Of a stretch of DNA of 27,574 nt, positions 1-7,612 are shown in pieces. Location: NCBI GenBank assembly GCA_964519015.1, contig CAZFHZ010000040.1, forward strand, positions 1 to 27,574, given 5' to 3'. The notes under the pieces were generated by a model. That model made no database searches. It worked only from the letters and a program-made list of their open reading frames with translations, and was not told where the DNA came from. The stretch's first letter is position 1. The number at the start of each line of letters is the position of its first letter. Position numbers and translations under genes: made by a program. Source of the stretch: CAZFHZ01 sp964519015. GTDB lineage: Bacteria; Blakebacterota; Blakebacteria; Blakebacterales; CAYUVJ01.

Positions 1-125
1 AGCACCACCGAGGGGTAGGCCTTCTGCGCCGTGAGTCGGGCCTGCTGGGCCCGGGCGGCGACGGCGGACACCCCGACCGCGAGCATCGCCGGCAGGAGGG
101 TGGGCAGCAGGTGCATCCGGACCAT
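1..125 (-). CDS. Secreted protein of unknown function, N-terminal fragment
   Basis: Only the first 41 codons are in the window; the gene runs off the left edge. The reading begins with ATG at 125 and encodes a typical Sec signal peptide: MVRMH, a hydrophobic stretch of about 15 residues, then an Ala-rich cleavage region ending near ARAQQ. A second in-frame ATG lies at 116. A good ribosome binding site (AAAGGA, 8 bases upstream) supports the first ATG. The start lies 13 bases past the stop of the GH127 gene on the same strand, and the ribosome binding site overlaps that stop, so the two are probably co-transcribed. The mature part seen (about 15 residues, ending AYPSVVL) is too short to name a family. 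Confidence 0.6.
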   Translation of the reverse strand, partial: MVRMHLLPTLLPAMLAVGVSAVAARAQQARLTAQKAYPSVV

Positions 126-138
126 GGCCTGATTCCTT

Positions 139-2121
139 TCAGCGGATGAGGTCGGCACGGACCATCCGGATACCGAAGACCGTCCGGGCTCGCTCCGCCC
201 ACACACCGGGGGTGACTACATCCCAGTAGACACCGTAGCGCCGACGGTGCAGGCGGTAGAAGGGGATGAAGGTGATCTCCTCGGCCAGACCAACCCCGGA
301 GGTGCGGAAGGCGCCGGGCGGGTCGGCGAGGGGGAGGAGCCACCTCTGCACGTCCGGTTCGGCAGTGGCGAAGATCGGCGCCTGGGCCACCGGCGTCCCC
401 GCCCCGCTCTCGCTCCGCCGCCCGCGCTGCTCCGGCCCCAGGTCACCGGCCAGCACCAGGGGCCCCCACAGGATCGCGACCCGTTCCGGGGTATCGGGAA
501 GCGGCTCCAGGTGCAGGCTCTTGGGTAGGACCAGCTCGACCACGTCACCGGTCCGCCAGGTGCGGTCCAGCTCAACCCAGGAACCGGCCGGGGGAAGTGC
601 TTCGACCGGCCGCCCGTTCACCCGAACGGTGAAGCCCCGGCCGGCCCAGCCGGGCCGGCGCAGGGCCAGGGTGAGCCGCTTCGGGGAGACCAGGGTCAGC
701 CGGAGCGAGGCCGTCTCTCCCTCGGGGAAGCCGGTCTCCATCTCAAGGTGGACGCCCGCGGCCGACCACTCCGCGGTCGAAGGGGCATACAGGTTGACCC
801 AGAGCCGGTCCCCCGACTCGTAGTAGAGTCCGTAGCCGTGGAGGGCGTGGCTCTCCAGACCCGTCCCGACGCAGCAGGTGAAGCTGCGGGACATGTCCTG
901 GTACTCGTGCTGCACCCCGCGCCCGACCGGGACCATGTAACAGGTCCGGCCGTCCTCGGGATCCATCGAGCCGAGGATGTGGTTGTAGAGGGCCCGCTCC
1001 TGGAAGTCGGCGTAGCGCATGTCCGGTTCGAGCGCGAAGAGCGTGCGGGTCATCTTGAGCATGTTGTAGACGTTGCAGGTCTCGGCCGTGCGGCCGTCCA
1101 CCCGGTCGTGGAGCCGGTCGGGCGGTCCGAAATACTCGTCCGTCCCGTGACCGCCGGTGGCGAAGCTGTGATGGAGCGCTACCTGGTCCCAGAAGAAGCG
1201 GGCGGCGGCCCCGTCGGTCGCGCTGCCGGTGGCCAGGTAACGGGTCAGCGAGCCGATCAGCTTGGGCACCAGGGTGTTGCCGTGCTTGCCCGCCAGGATG
1301 TCGAAGCCCGCCGCCAGGGAGTCGATCACGGCCCGGTGCTGGAACCGGTCGGAGAGGGCCAGCCAGCGCGCATCCCCCGTGTCGAGATAGAGGTCGGCCG
1401 CCACCTCGTTCATACCGCCGAACTCGGTCTCCAGCATCTGCTGGACCTGGTCGTCGTCGAGCCCGGCGAGGATCCCTTCCGCCCAGGCCGCGAAGGCGAT
1501 CTCCACCTCCAGGGCGGTCCGGTTCCCCGTGTAACGCCAGGCGTCCCGCAGCCCGGCGAAGATCTTGTGCTCCACGTACCAGGGAGACCAGAGACCGTTC
1601 AGGTCGAACTTGGACGAGCGGATCACGCCGCCGGCCAGTTCCTCGAACCGGATCTTGCCCTCGACCCCCTCCCGGTCCCGCTGCGCGCCCAGGTATCCGT
1701 CGCCGTGCCGGTCCTGGATCTCCTTGAGTTCCCGGATGATGTAGCCGGCCCGCGCCCGGAACCGCTCATCCCCGGTGGCGGCGTACATCAGGCTGACCGC
1801 CGAGAGATAGTGGCCGGCGATATGGCCGGTGAGCTGCCGGCCGGAGCCGTCCCAGCCGCCGTAGCCCTCCGCCTTCGGTTCCAGTCCGGCGCTCCGGCGC
1901 AGGAAGGCCAGCATCCGGTCGGGCTCCAGTTCCAGCAGGTAGGCGGCATCCAGGTCCTGGGCATGCTTGAGCGGTCCACCGGTCAGCCGGACGCTGGCCA
2001 GCGGAAGGGGCCGGGCCTTCAGAGGCACGGCCGGCCGGCCCACCGGACCGGTCTGGGCGAGGGCGGGCCCCCGACCCGTAAAGAGCAGGAGAAACACCAG
2101 GGGGAGGAGTCTCCGCATCAT
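139..2121 (-). CDS. GH127 (DUF1680) beta-L-arabinofuranosidase-like glycoside hydrolase, secreted
   Basis: A 660-residue exported enzyme of the GH127/DUF1680 family, whose founding members remove beta-L-arabinofuranose from plant glycans. Residues 1-22 form a signal peptide ending in ALAQ. The family core is an (alpha/alpha)6 barrel; the expected zinc-thiolate active site is visible as Glu347-x-Cys349 (AETCNVYN) and the Cys416-Cys417 pair (FTCCVGTG). This matches Glu338, Cys340, Cys417 and Cys418 of Bifidobacterium HypBA1, in which the first Cys of the pair is the nucleophile. A Glu near 329 (DEYFG) is a candidate acid/base. The C-terminal third is beta-rich, as usual. Two ATG codons start the gene, with AGGAGA 9 bases upstream of the first. 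Substrate within the family cannot be fixed from sequence. No transporter or SusC/D pair is seen beside it. Confidence 0.9.
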   Translation of the reverse strand: MMRRLLPLVFLLLFTGRGPALAQTGPVGRPAVPLKARPLPLASVRLTGGPLKHAQDLDAAYLLELEPDRMLAFLRRSAGLEPKAEGYGGWDGSGRQLTGHIAGHYLSAVSLMYAATGDERFRARAGYIIRELKEIQDRHGDGYLGAQRDREGVEGKIRFEELAGGVIRSSKFDLNGLWSPWYVEHKIFAGLRDAWRYTGNRTALEVEIAFAAWAEGILAGLDDDQVQQMLETEFGGMNEVAADLYLDTGDARWLALSDRFQHRAVIDSLAAGFDILAGKHGNTLVPKLIGSLTRYLATGSATDGAAARFFWDQVALHHSFATGGHGTDEYFGPPDRLHDRVDGRTAETCNVYNMLKMTRTLFALEPDMRYADFQERALYNHILGSMDPEDGRTCYMVPVGRGVQHEYQDMSRSFTCCVGTGLESHALHGYGLYYESGDRLWVNLYAPSTAEWSAAGVHLEMETGFPEGETASLRLTLVSPKRLTLALRRPGWAGRGFTVRVNGRPVEALPPAGSWVELDRTWRTGDVVELVLPKSLHLEPLPDTPERVAILWGPLVLAGDLGPEQRGRRSESGAGTPVAQAPIFATAEPDVQRWLLPLADPPGAFRTSGVGLAEEITFIPFYRLHRRRYGVYWDVVTPGVWAERARTVFGIRMVRADLIR

Positions 2122-2167
2122 CTGTCCGATCTCCTGTGGAGGACGTCTCGGAACCGACCGGATGGAC

Positions 2168-2196
2168 TATCATACCCCGGGCTGGGCGGCCGTTAC
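2168..2196 (-). promoter_or_regulatory. Possible sigma70-type promoter of the GH127 gene
   Basis: On the minus strand a good -10 box, TATGAT (2168-2173), lies about 50 bases upstream of the GH127 start. At a 17-base spacing (2191-2196) the -35 position reads GTAACG, a poor match. It is the only AT-rich hexamer of this kind before the gene, so the -10 is plausible and the -35 weak. Confidence 0.3.
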
Positions 2197-2230
2197 AGAC
2201 CCCGTCACCGGCCTGGCCCTGAAAATGTGG

Positions 2231-2259
2231 TAGATTCTTCCGGGGAAGGCATCTATTAT
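2231..2259 (+). promoter_or_regulatory. Possible promoter of the cold-shock gene
   Basis: TATTAT at 2254-2259 could be a -10 box, with TAGATT (2231-2236) 17 bases upstream as a weak -35 match. The -10 lies inside a perfect inverted repeat (2249-2265). If used, it gives a leader of about 180 bases, similar to the long leaders of many cspA-type genes. Confidence 0.35.
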
Positions 2260-2265
2260 AGATGC
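2249..2265. repeat. Perfect inverted repeat over the csp -10 region
   Basis: GCATCTA and TAGATGC are exact inverted copies separated by TTA. The repeat covers the AT-rich segment proposed as the -10 box of the downstream cold-shock gene. Its size and position fit a binding site for a dimeric regulator. It could also fold as a short hairpin if transcription begins further upstream. Confidence 0.55.
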
Positions 2266-2444
2266 AGAGGCACCACGTAGAAGCTGTACCCGACGCGAGT
2301 TCGAACGGTCCGGGGATGCTACATGGATTCTCCGCGCCGTTTTCTTTTGCGGCAGGTGTACGCGGACACGTTGTCCTGCAAACCGGTCAGGTGGCCGGTG
2401 AAAAACACGAGCCGGAAGGCTCACCCGATCAAGGAAGCAACACC
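2266..2444 (+). promoter_or_regulatory. Long 5' leader of the cold-shock gene
   Basis: No convincing coding sequence fills the 323 bases between the divergent GH127 and csp genes. The last 180 or so probably form a leader of the csp mRNA. It holds several short inverted repeats: GGACA/TGTCC around CGT (2364-2376), GCAGG/CCTGC (2352-2356 with 2375-2379, an alternative to the first) and ACCGG/CCGGT further on. Mutually exclusive stems are what a temperature-responsive csp leader would need, but that is inference. An open frame does run through the leader in frame with csp; it looks non-coding and lacks a ribosome binding site. Confidence 0.4.
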
Positions 2445-2648
2445 GTGACAAAAGGCAAAGTGAAGTGGTTCAACGACTCTAAAGGCTTCGGCTTCATCAC
2501 TCCGGACGATGGCTCGAAGGACTGCTTCGTACACCACACCGCGATCGTAGGTAGCGGCTTCAAGACCCTGAGCGAAGGTCAGAGCGTAGAGTTCGACGTC
2601 GTGCAGGGCCAGAAGGGCCCGGCGGCCGAGAACGTCCGCCCTCTCTGA
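2445..2648 (+). CDS. CspA-family cold-shock protein
   Basis: A 67-residue single OB-fold RNA chaperone that binds single-stranded RNA and DNA and melts secondary structure in mRNA. The RNP1 motif is clear (KGFGFI, residues 13-18). The RNP2 position reads CFVHH (27-31) where most homologues have a VFVHF- or IFVHY-like motif. Length is normal for the family (65-70). The start is a GTG, chosen because AAGGAAG lies 7 bases upstream and because the family begins exactly here (MxKGKVKWFN). The open frame extends further upstream, but that part is leader. An intrinsic terminator follows at 2688, so the gene is probably monocistronic. Confidence 0.95.
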   Translation: MTKGKVKWFNDSKGFGFITPDDGSKDCFVHHTAIVGSGFKTLSEGQSVEFDVVQGQKGPAAENVRPL

Positions 2649-2687
2649 TCGCTTGATTTACCGAACGGATGCGGCAACGCATCACCG

Positions 2688-2717
2688 GCCCCCGGAGGAC
2701 ATCCTCCGGGGGCTTTT
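2688..2717 (+). terminator. Intrinsic terminator after the cold-shock gene
   Basis: A 12-bp perfect GC-rich stem (GCCCCCGGAGGA with its complement) closes a tiny loop and is followed by CTTTTCTT. It lies 40 bases past the csp stop codon. It is the clearest rho-independent terminator in the window. Confidence 0.9.
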
Positions 2718-2836
2718 CTTATCCCGGTTGATCCGTACCCTGTCGAGGTGATGGAAGCCGCCCGCGGATGGATAGAGGAAGGCGCATCGAGTCTCCGAAG
2801 ATGCCGGGAGAGGAAGGCGAATAACTGACAGAGACC

Positions 2837-4240
2837 ATGAGACGATCCGAACCCCGCACGCCCACTCTGGCCGAAGCACTGACACCGCTGATCGTCATGG
2901 CGGTCCTGCTGGCGGTCGGCTACGGCGTTCTGCGCTACCGGATCGAAGTCTGTCTGATCGCCGCGGCAACCGTTGCCGGACTGGTTGCCTTCCGCCTCGG
3001 CTACCGTTGGCGGGAGATGGAACGTGGGATCGTCGCCTCGATCGACACCGGGATGCCGGCCATCCTGATCCTGATCTCGGTCGGGGCGCTGATCGCCACC
3101 TGGATCGCGGCCGGCACCATTCCGATGCTGGTGTGGTGGGGACTGGAGCTGATCTCCCCCCGCTTCTTCCTGGCCACCGCCTGCGTGATCTGCTCCGTCG
3201 TCTCGCTCGCCACCGGCACCAGCTGGGGGACGGCCGGTACCGTCGGAGTGGCCTTGATCGGGGTGGCCGAGGGTCTGGGTATCCCGCCCGGGGCAGCGGC
3301 CGGGGCGATCGTCGCAGGGGCCTTCTTCGGAGACAAACTCAGCCCTTTCAGCGACACCACCAACCTGGCTCCGGCGGTCGCCCGGGCCAACCTGTTCGAC
3401 CATATCCGCTGGATGCTCTGGACGACCCTGCCGGCCTGGACGCTGGGACTGCTGGTCTACGTGGTGGCCGGCCTGGGGACGACCGCACCCCCCGTGACCC
3501 AGGTGCTCGCCCTGCAAGAGGGGATCCGATCCGCGTTCGTGTTCAGTCCTCTGCTCCTGCTGCCGTTGGTGGTCATCCTCTGGTTCGCCTTCGGCAAGCT
3601 CCCCACCCTGCCGGGTATCCTGCTGTCCAGCCTGCTGGCGGCCGTACTGGCCGTCCTCTACCAGCACCAGTCTCTACGGGTCGTGCTGGAGGCCGCAGTG
3701 ACGGGGTTCAAACCGGACACCGGCCTGACACAGCTCGACAGTCTGCTCGCTCGAGGCGGGTTGATGGCGATGATGGATGTCACCCTGCTCATCCTCTGCG
3801 CCTTCGGGTTCGCCGGGATCATGAAGGCGTGCGGGCTGCTCGACCGGATCCTCCAGTCCCTCCTGGATCACATACGCAGCACCTTCCGGCTGGTCGCTTC
3901 GACCGTGGCCACCGGGATCGCCACCGCGGTGGTCACCGGGAGCAGTTACCTGTCCATCATCGTCCCGGCCGAACTCTTCGGGGAGGCGTTCCGGATCCGC
4001 GGACTGGCGGCCAAGAACCTGTCGCGGACGTGCGAGGATTCGGGTACCGTGGTGGTCCCGCTGGTGCCGTGGAGCGCGGCCGGGGTATTCATGACCGCCA
4101 CCCTGGGGGTGCCGACCCTGCACTACCTCCCCTGGTCGGTGATGAACTACACGGGATTCCTGTTCGCCCTGCTCTGGGCCGCGACCGGGATCGGCATCGC
4201 CCCGCGCATCCGCGAGGACGAGACCGAACCGGGGAGTTAA
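2837..4240 (+). CDS. nhaC: NhaC-family Na+/H+ antiporter
   Basis: A 467-residue inner-membrane transporter with about 11-12 hydrophobic helices, belonging to the NhaC branch of the ion transporter superfamily. Family marks include the conserved Thr/Gly/Ser-rich segment TGTSWGTAGTVGVALIG and the following AIVAGAFFGDKLSPFSDTT, both typical of NhaC substrate-path helices. A later conserved block contains TGSSYLSIIVP. Members exchange Na+ for H+ and help with pH and salt tolerance; some exchange organic solutes instead, for example malate/lactate in MleN. The ATG at 2837 is the first start in frame. Its ribosome binding site is weak: an AGGAAGG lies about 20 bases upstream, too far to be ideal. 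The gene stands alone between the csp terminator and a convergent gene 13 bases away. Confidence 0.9.
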   Translation: MRRSEPRTPTLAEALTPLIVMAVLLAVGYGVLRYRIEVCLIAAATVAGLVAFRLGYRWREMERGIVASIDTGMPAILILISVGALIATWIAAGTIPMLVWWGLELISPRFFLATACVICSVVSLATGTSWGTAGTVGVALIGVAEGLGIPPGAAAGAIVAGAFFGDKLSPFSDTTNLAPAVARANLFDHIRWMLWTTLPAWTLGLLVYVVAGLGTTAPPVTQVLALQEGIRSAFVFSPLLLLPLVVILWFAFGKLPTLPGILLSSLLAAVLAVLYQHQSLRVVLEAAVTGFKPDTGLTQLDSLLARGGLMAMMDVTLLILCAFGFAGIMKACGLLDRILQSLLDHIRSTFRLVASTVATGIATAVVTGSSYLSIIVPAELFGEAFRIRGLAAKNLSRTCEDSGTVVVPLVPWSAAGVFMTATLGVPTLHYLPWSVMNYTGFLFALLWAATGIGIAPRIREDETEPGS

Positions 4241-4253
4241 GCCCGGGACAGCC

Positions 4254-4973
4254 TCAGAATCCCAGGCCGACCATGAGCCATCGGGTGCGCGATCGCACGG
4301 ACGCCCGGGTGATCGTTCCGGTTATCGACTCTTCCTGCCAGTCGGCGCGCAGGCGCTGTTCGAAGTAGCGCAGCCGCAGGTGGCCCCAATGCAGGCCGAG
4401 CTGCCAGGAGGGACCGAGACCCCAGTTCTCGATGGTCACCTTCCGGTCGTTCCAGAGATCGGTCGCCCAGCGGCTGACGTGGCCGCCCAGTCCGGCCAGC
4501 CAGGCCAGACCGTACTGAGGGTAGCGGACCTGGACGACCAGGAGGGCATGGTAGATACGGTGCTCCAGGTGCCTCGTTTCGAGCAGCGGAACGGGCATCC
4601 CCAGGTCGTTGTACCGGTCGGAGACCGTCCGCGGACGCGGGTCCCAGGAATATCCTATATCCAGACCGAATCGGAGCCGCGCCCCCTGCCCGGCCCAGTC
4701 TCTCTCCTCAACGGGGTCCGGGACCAGCAGCAGCGAACCGACCATGAGCGAACACCTGGGGCGCACCCGGTAGACCTGCCCGTCGAGGCTCAGCCGGGTG
4801 GACGTACGCCCCGCCAGCAGGTAGAGCTCGCCGTCGGCGCGAGGGCCGGAGGCAGGGGCGGTCTGCAGGGTGAAAGGCAGGCCGATGGGAGTGACGCCCT
4901 GGGCGGCGGCCCGCGGCATCAGCGCCGGTATCGGCAGCATCAGCAGCAGGATTGTGATCGGATGCCGCATCAT
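4254..4973 (-). CDS. Probable outer-membrane beta-barrel protein, unknown function
   Basis: A 239-residue exported protein that I do not recognise as a named family. It has a signal peptide (MMRHPITILLLMLPIPALM, cleavage near AAAQ). Alternating polar and hydrophobic strands run through the mature part. The last residues (WLMVGLGF) end in Phe, the usual C-terminal signal for barrel assembly by BAM. Regions rich in Trp, Tyr and Arg fit aromatic girdles. GGGAGA lies 6 bases before the first of two ATG codons. Its 3' end converges on nhaC with 13 bases between. Just upstream on the same strand is a decayed DUF3052 gene, so its original promoter may have been lost or replaced. Confidence 0.65.
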   Translation of the reverse strand: MMRHPITILLLMLPIPALMPRAAAQGVTPIGLPFTLQTAPASGPRADGELYLLAGRTSTRLSLDGQVYRVRPRCSLMVGSLLLVPDPVEERDWAGQGARLRFGLDIGYSWDPRPRTVSDRYNDLGMPVPLLETRHLEHRIYHALLVVQVRYPQYGLAWLAGLGGHVSRWATDLWNDRKVTIENWGLGPSWQLGLHWGHLRLRYFEQRLRADWQEESITGTITRASVRSRTRWLMVGLGF

Positions 4974-4994
4974 GGGATCTCCCGCCGCGGCCCC

Positions 4995-5171
4995 CTACCG
5001 CTTTTTCCGCCGGGTGAACCGGAGTCCCGACCAGACCTCATCGATGGCGGCCACCTTGTAATCCACCAGCCCGGCCGCCAGCCCCGCCTTCCGGACCACC
5101 GTCTGGGTTAGGTCGCTCTTCATCCCGGAGGCCTGCTTGGGCCAGCAGATCCACAGGCCGGCCGTCCCTCC
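4995..5171 (-). pseudogene. 3' remnant of a DUF3052 gene
   Basis: Read on the minus strand, this stretch encodes about 59 codons with the very recognisable C-terminal half of DUF3052 proteins: GLWICWPKQASGMKSDLT, then VVRKAGLAAGLVDYKVAAID and EVWSGLRFTRRKKR before a TAG stop. Full proteins of the family are about 130-150 residues, with an N-terminal half that is absent here. An in-frame TAA lies a few codons upstream of the recognisable part, and beyond it begin the promoter region and coding sequence of the opposite-strand FmdB gene. The only in-frame ATG is internal (in SGMKSD). I infer a 5' deletion or rearrangement that brought the FmdB gene next to the stump. A function for a roughly 37-residue product is unlikely. 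Confidence 0.75.
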
Positions 5172-5193
5172 TTGACACTTGCTGTATTATAGT
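5172..5193 (+). promoter_or_regulatory. AT-rich promoter-like region of the FmdB gene
   Basis: A perfect TTGACA (5172-5177) and the overlapping hexamers TATTAT (5185-5190) and TATAGT (5188-5193) sit about 60 bases before the FmdB start, in otherwise GC-rich DNA. The spacing of 7-10 bases is far too short for both to serve one sigma70 promoter. The -10-like part may be used with a poor -35, or the boxes may belong to different promoters. Confidence 0.35.
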
Positions 5194-5247
5194 GGAAGCG
5201 ACAGAGGATCGAAGAACACAAGAACCGTCGACTCGTCCAGGTAGACC

Positions 5248-5409
5248 ATGCCGACCTACGACTATCGTTGTCAGAAGTGCCGGAAGAAGTTCACGCTGAC
5301 GATCTCGCTGGCGGAGCACGACAAAGGAGTGAAGTGCCCCAAGTGCGGTAGCCGCAAGGTCGAGCAGCTGATCAGCGGGTTCTTCGCCAAGACCGGCCGC
5401 AAGAGCTGA
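5248..5409 (+). CDS. FmdB-family zinc-ribbon protein
   Basis: A 53-residue zinc ribbon of the FmdB/putative regulatory protein family. It starts with the signature MPTYDYRCQKC, and two Cys pairs (CxxC at 8-11 and CPKC at 30-33) form one zinc site. The family was named for a putative regulator of formamidase/acetamidase genes, but most members are small stand-alone ribbons of unknown role. Here the C-terminal tail is basic (FFAKTGRKS). The start is fixed by the family N-terminus; the ribosome binding site is weak. The next gene on the same strand begins 39 bases downstream and has its own strong ribosome binding site, so co-transcription is likely. Confidence 0.85.
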   Translation: MPTYDYRCQKCRKKFTLTISLAEHDKGVKCPKCGSRKVEQLISGFFAKTGRKS

Positions 5410-5448
5410 GCCGGACAGCGGAGGGGTCCATTCGAGGAGGTGACGGCG

Positions 5449-6354
5449 ATGTCCGTTACTCATCGGCAGTGTCGTGTCCTGGTCATCGTCCTGGCCGCCG
5501 GTTGGTGCCTTGCGACCGGAGTGACCGTCCATGCCCAGGCCCACCCGCAGGTGCAAGCCTCCCTGAAGGTCCCGGCGGCAGGGTACGTGCAGATACTGCG
5601 GACCACGGACGGCTCCACCTACATCGGCCGGATCGTGGAGGTGAGCGGTACCGCGGTGCGTTTCCAGACCGATATCGGTGAACTCAACATCCCGCTGGAA
5701 CGCATCGAGAGGATCGAAGAGGTTCCGGAGGATCGGATCCGGGAGGGCAAGTACTGGTTCCCCAACCCGAACGCCACCCGACACTATTTCGGCCCCACCG
5801 CCCTGATGCTGCCCAAAGGGAGCGGGTACTTCGCCGACTACTGGGTCTTCTTCCCATCGGTGGCCTACGGCGTGACCGACAATTTCACCTTCTCGGCCGG
5901 CATGTCGATCATGCCGGGAGCCGGGCTCGACGAACAGCTCTACATGATCATGCCGAAGATCGGAGCGCCGCTCACGGACAAGCTCCATCTGGCCGCGGGT
6001 GCCCTGATGATCGGGCACAAGGATGTCGACCGGACCTTCGGCATCGCCTACGGCGTGGCCACCTATGGATCCAACGAGCACAACCTGACGGTGGGCCTCG
6101 GCTATGGATTCGCGGGCAGCGAGGTCATGCGAAAACCGATCGTCATGATCGGCGGGCAGACTCGCCTGTCGCGGCGGCTCGCCTTCGTTTCGGAGAACTG
6201 GATCATCCCGGGAGCCGAGAGCCACCCTTTCGTCTCCTATGGCGTGAGATTCCTGGGGGAGTCGCTCAGCTTCGACCTCGGTTTCCTCAACATAGTGGGG
6301 GAAGACTGGTTCTTCCCGGGCATCCCTCTGGTCGACTTCGTCTTCAGTTTCTAG
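5449..6354 (+). CDS. Exported beta-barrel protein with N-terminal small beta-domain
   Basis: A 301-residue protein of no named family. A signal peptide (about residues 1-29, ending VHAQA) leads into a compact domain (about 45-85) with the pattern GSTYIGRIVEVSGTAVRF and IPLERIERIEEV, an SH3/LSm-like beta fold often found at the start of exported proteins. The rest is rich in Gly, aromatic and alternating residues and ends in VDFVFSF, so an outer-membrane barrel is likely. ATG at 5449 is chosen over an in-frame GTG three codons earlier because GAGGAGGTG sits at the ideal distance before it and overlaps that GTG. It may form an operon with the FmdB gene. A 112-base gap to the M20 gene holds a 6-bp hairpin (6376-6392) without a U-tract. 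Confidence 0.7.
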   Translation: MSVTHRQCRVLVIVLAAGWCLATGVTVHAQAHPQVQASLKVPAAGYVQILRTTDGSTYIGRIVEVSGTAVRFQTDIGELNIPLERIERIEEVPEDRIREGKYWFPNPNATRHYFGPTALMLPKGSGYFADYWVFFPSVAYGVTDNFTFSAGMSIMPGAGLDEQLYMIMPKIGAPLTDKLHLAAGALMIGHKDVDRTFGIAYGVATYGSNEHNLTVGLGYGFAGSEVMRKPIVMIGGQTRLSRRLAFVSENWIIPGAESHPFVSYGVRFLGESLSFDLGFLNIVGEDWFFPGIPLVDFVFSF

Positions 6355-6466
6355 GAGGATCCCGGTCACGCCCGCCCGGGTCTTGAACCCGGCCCACCTT
6401 CCCACCGCGAGCCGTTCCGGGTAGAATCCGGCGGCGAGTCCCGACTTTCCCGGCAAGGAGCCCTGC

Positions 6467-7609
6467 GTGGACGAGGTCCTCGGTGTGGCCGCCGTAACCG
6501 GACTGCTGGAGCAACTGGTGCGCATACCCAGCGTCAATCCGACCCTCTCTCCGGACGAGGGAGGGGGAGAACGGGCGCTGGCCGAGTTCACCTGCGACTG
6601 GCTGAGCCGCCACGGACTCTCCTCCTGGATGGAGGAGGTGGCTCCGGGCCGGATGAACACGGTGGCCCGGACCGCTCCCGAGCGTGGGCCGACCCTGGTG
6701 CTGTGCGGACATCTCGACACGGTCGGGACCGCCGGGATGACCATCCCTCCCTTCCAGCCGCGGTGCGAAGAGGGGCGCCTGTACGGTCGAGGCGCCTATG
6801 ACATGAAGGGAGGGGTGGCGGCGGTGATGGCGGCCGCCGTCGCCCTGGCCGCCGGGGACCGTGCCGGGAATCTGCTGGTCGCCCTGGTCTGCGACGAGGA
6901 GTACGCGAGCATCGGTGCCGAGGCGTTCGCCGCCCGGCACCCGGCCGACGGCTGCGTGATCACCGAGCCCACCGGCGGCGAGGTGGTGCTGGCGCACAAA
7001 GGTTTCGTCTGGGCCGAGGTGCGCACCCGGGGGGTGGCCGCCCATGGCAGCCGCTGGGACCTGGGGGAGAGTGCGATCACCCGCATGGGACCGGTGATCG
7101 GCGCCCTCGACCGGTTCGACCGCGAGGTCCTGCGGGAGCGGAAGGCCGAGCTGGTCGGTCCGGCCTCGCTCCACGCGGCCATGGTCGAGGGGGGGGTCGG
7201 TCTCTCCACCTACGCCCCGGAGTGTACGCTCAAGGTGGAACGCCGCACACTGCCGGGCGAAGAGATGGAGGAGGTCCGGCGCGAGCTGGAGGAGGTGGTC
7301 CGGGCAGCCGATGCCCAAGCCGGCCTGACCGTCACCTTCCAGCGCAGCCCCATGCGCTGTGATCCCGGAGAGCCGGTCGTGCAGGCCCTGACCGCGGCGG
7401 CCGGGACCGAGAGCGGCTCGCCTCCGGCGGTGGGCGGGGTGGGCTACTGGACCGATGCGGCCATCCTCGCCGATGCCGGCGTCCCCACCCTCCTCTACGG
7501 CCCTTCTGGCGAGGGGGCGCACGCCGCCGTCGAGTGGGTCGACCTGGCCTCGGTAGCCGCCTGCGCCCGGGTTCTCGTGGACACGGCCCGCCGCTTCTGG
7601 CAGATTTGA
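6467..7609 (+). CDS. M20-family metallopeptidase/deacylase (ArgE/DapE type)
   Basis: A 380-residue cytoplasmic di-zinc amidohydrolase of the M20 family, whose members cleave acylated amino acids or small peptides (acetylornithine, succinyl-diaminopimelate, carboxypeptidase G2, dipeptides). All metal ligands can be placed: His82 (GHLDT), Asp112 (YDMKGG), Glu145 (DEEY), Glu167 (TEPTG) and His352 (GAHAAVEW). The catalytic Asp84 and Glu144 are also present. The dimerisation domain is marked by VRTRGVAAHGSR. Start GTG at 6467 has AAGGAG 6 bases upstream. The stop is 3 bases before the aldehyde dehydrogenase homologue, so the two are translationally close and surely co-transcribed. Substrate cannot be set from sequence; no arginine or lysine biosynthesis genes are adjacent. 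Confidence 0.88.
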   Translation: MDEVLGVAAVTGLLEQLVRIPSVNPTLSPDEGGGERALAEFTCDWLSRHGLSSWMEEVAPGRMNTVARTAPERGPTLVLCGHLDTVGTAGMTIPPFQPRCEEGRLYGRGAYDMKGGVAAVMAAAVALAAGDRAGNLLVALVCDEEYASIGAEAFAARHPADGCVITEPTGGEVVLAHKGFVWAEVRTRGVAAHGSRWDLGESAITRMGPVIGALDRFDREVLRERKAELVGPASLHAAMVEGGVGLSTYAPECTLKVERRTLPGEEMEEVRRELEEVVRAADAQAGLTVTFQRSPMRCDPGEPVVQALTAAAGTESGSPPAVGGVGYWTDAAILADAGVPTLLYGPSGEGAHAAVEWVDLASVAACARVLVDTARRFWQI

Positions 7610-7612
7610 GCC

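Noticed and set aside
748..2280. 510-codon plus-strand open frame opposite GH127
   Set aside because: Antisense shadow of a gene with a complete zinc-thiolate active site; composition not protein-like.
2579..3667. 362-codon minus-strand open frame over csp and nhaC
   Set aside because: Extremely rich in Gln, Gly, Asp and Arg. It crosses the csp terminator and lies against two clear genes.
6376..6392. Hairpin CCGGGT-CTTGA-ACCCGG after the barrel gene as a terminator
   Set aside because: Only six pairs and no U-tract follow, so it is not called as a terminator.
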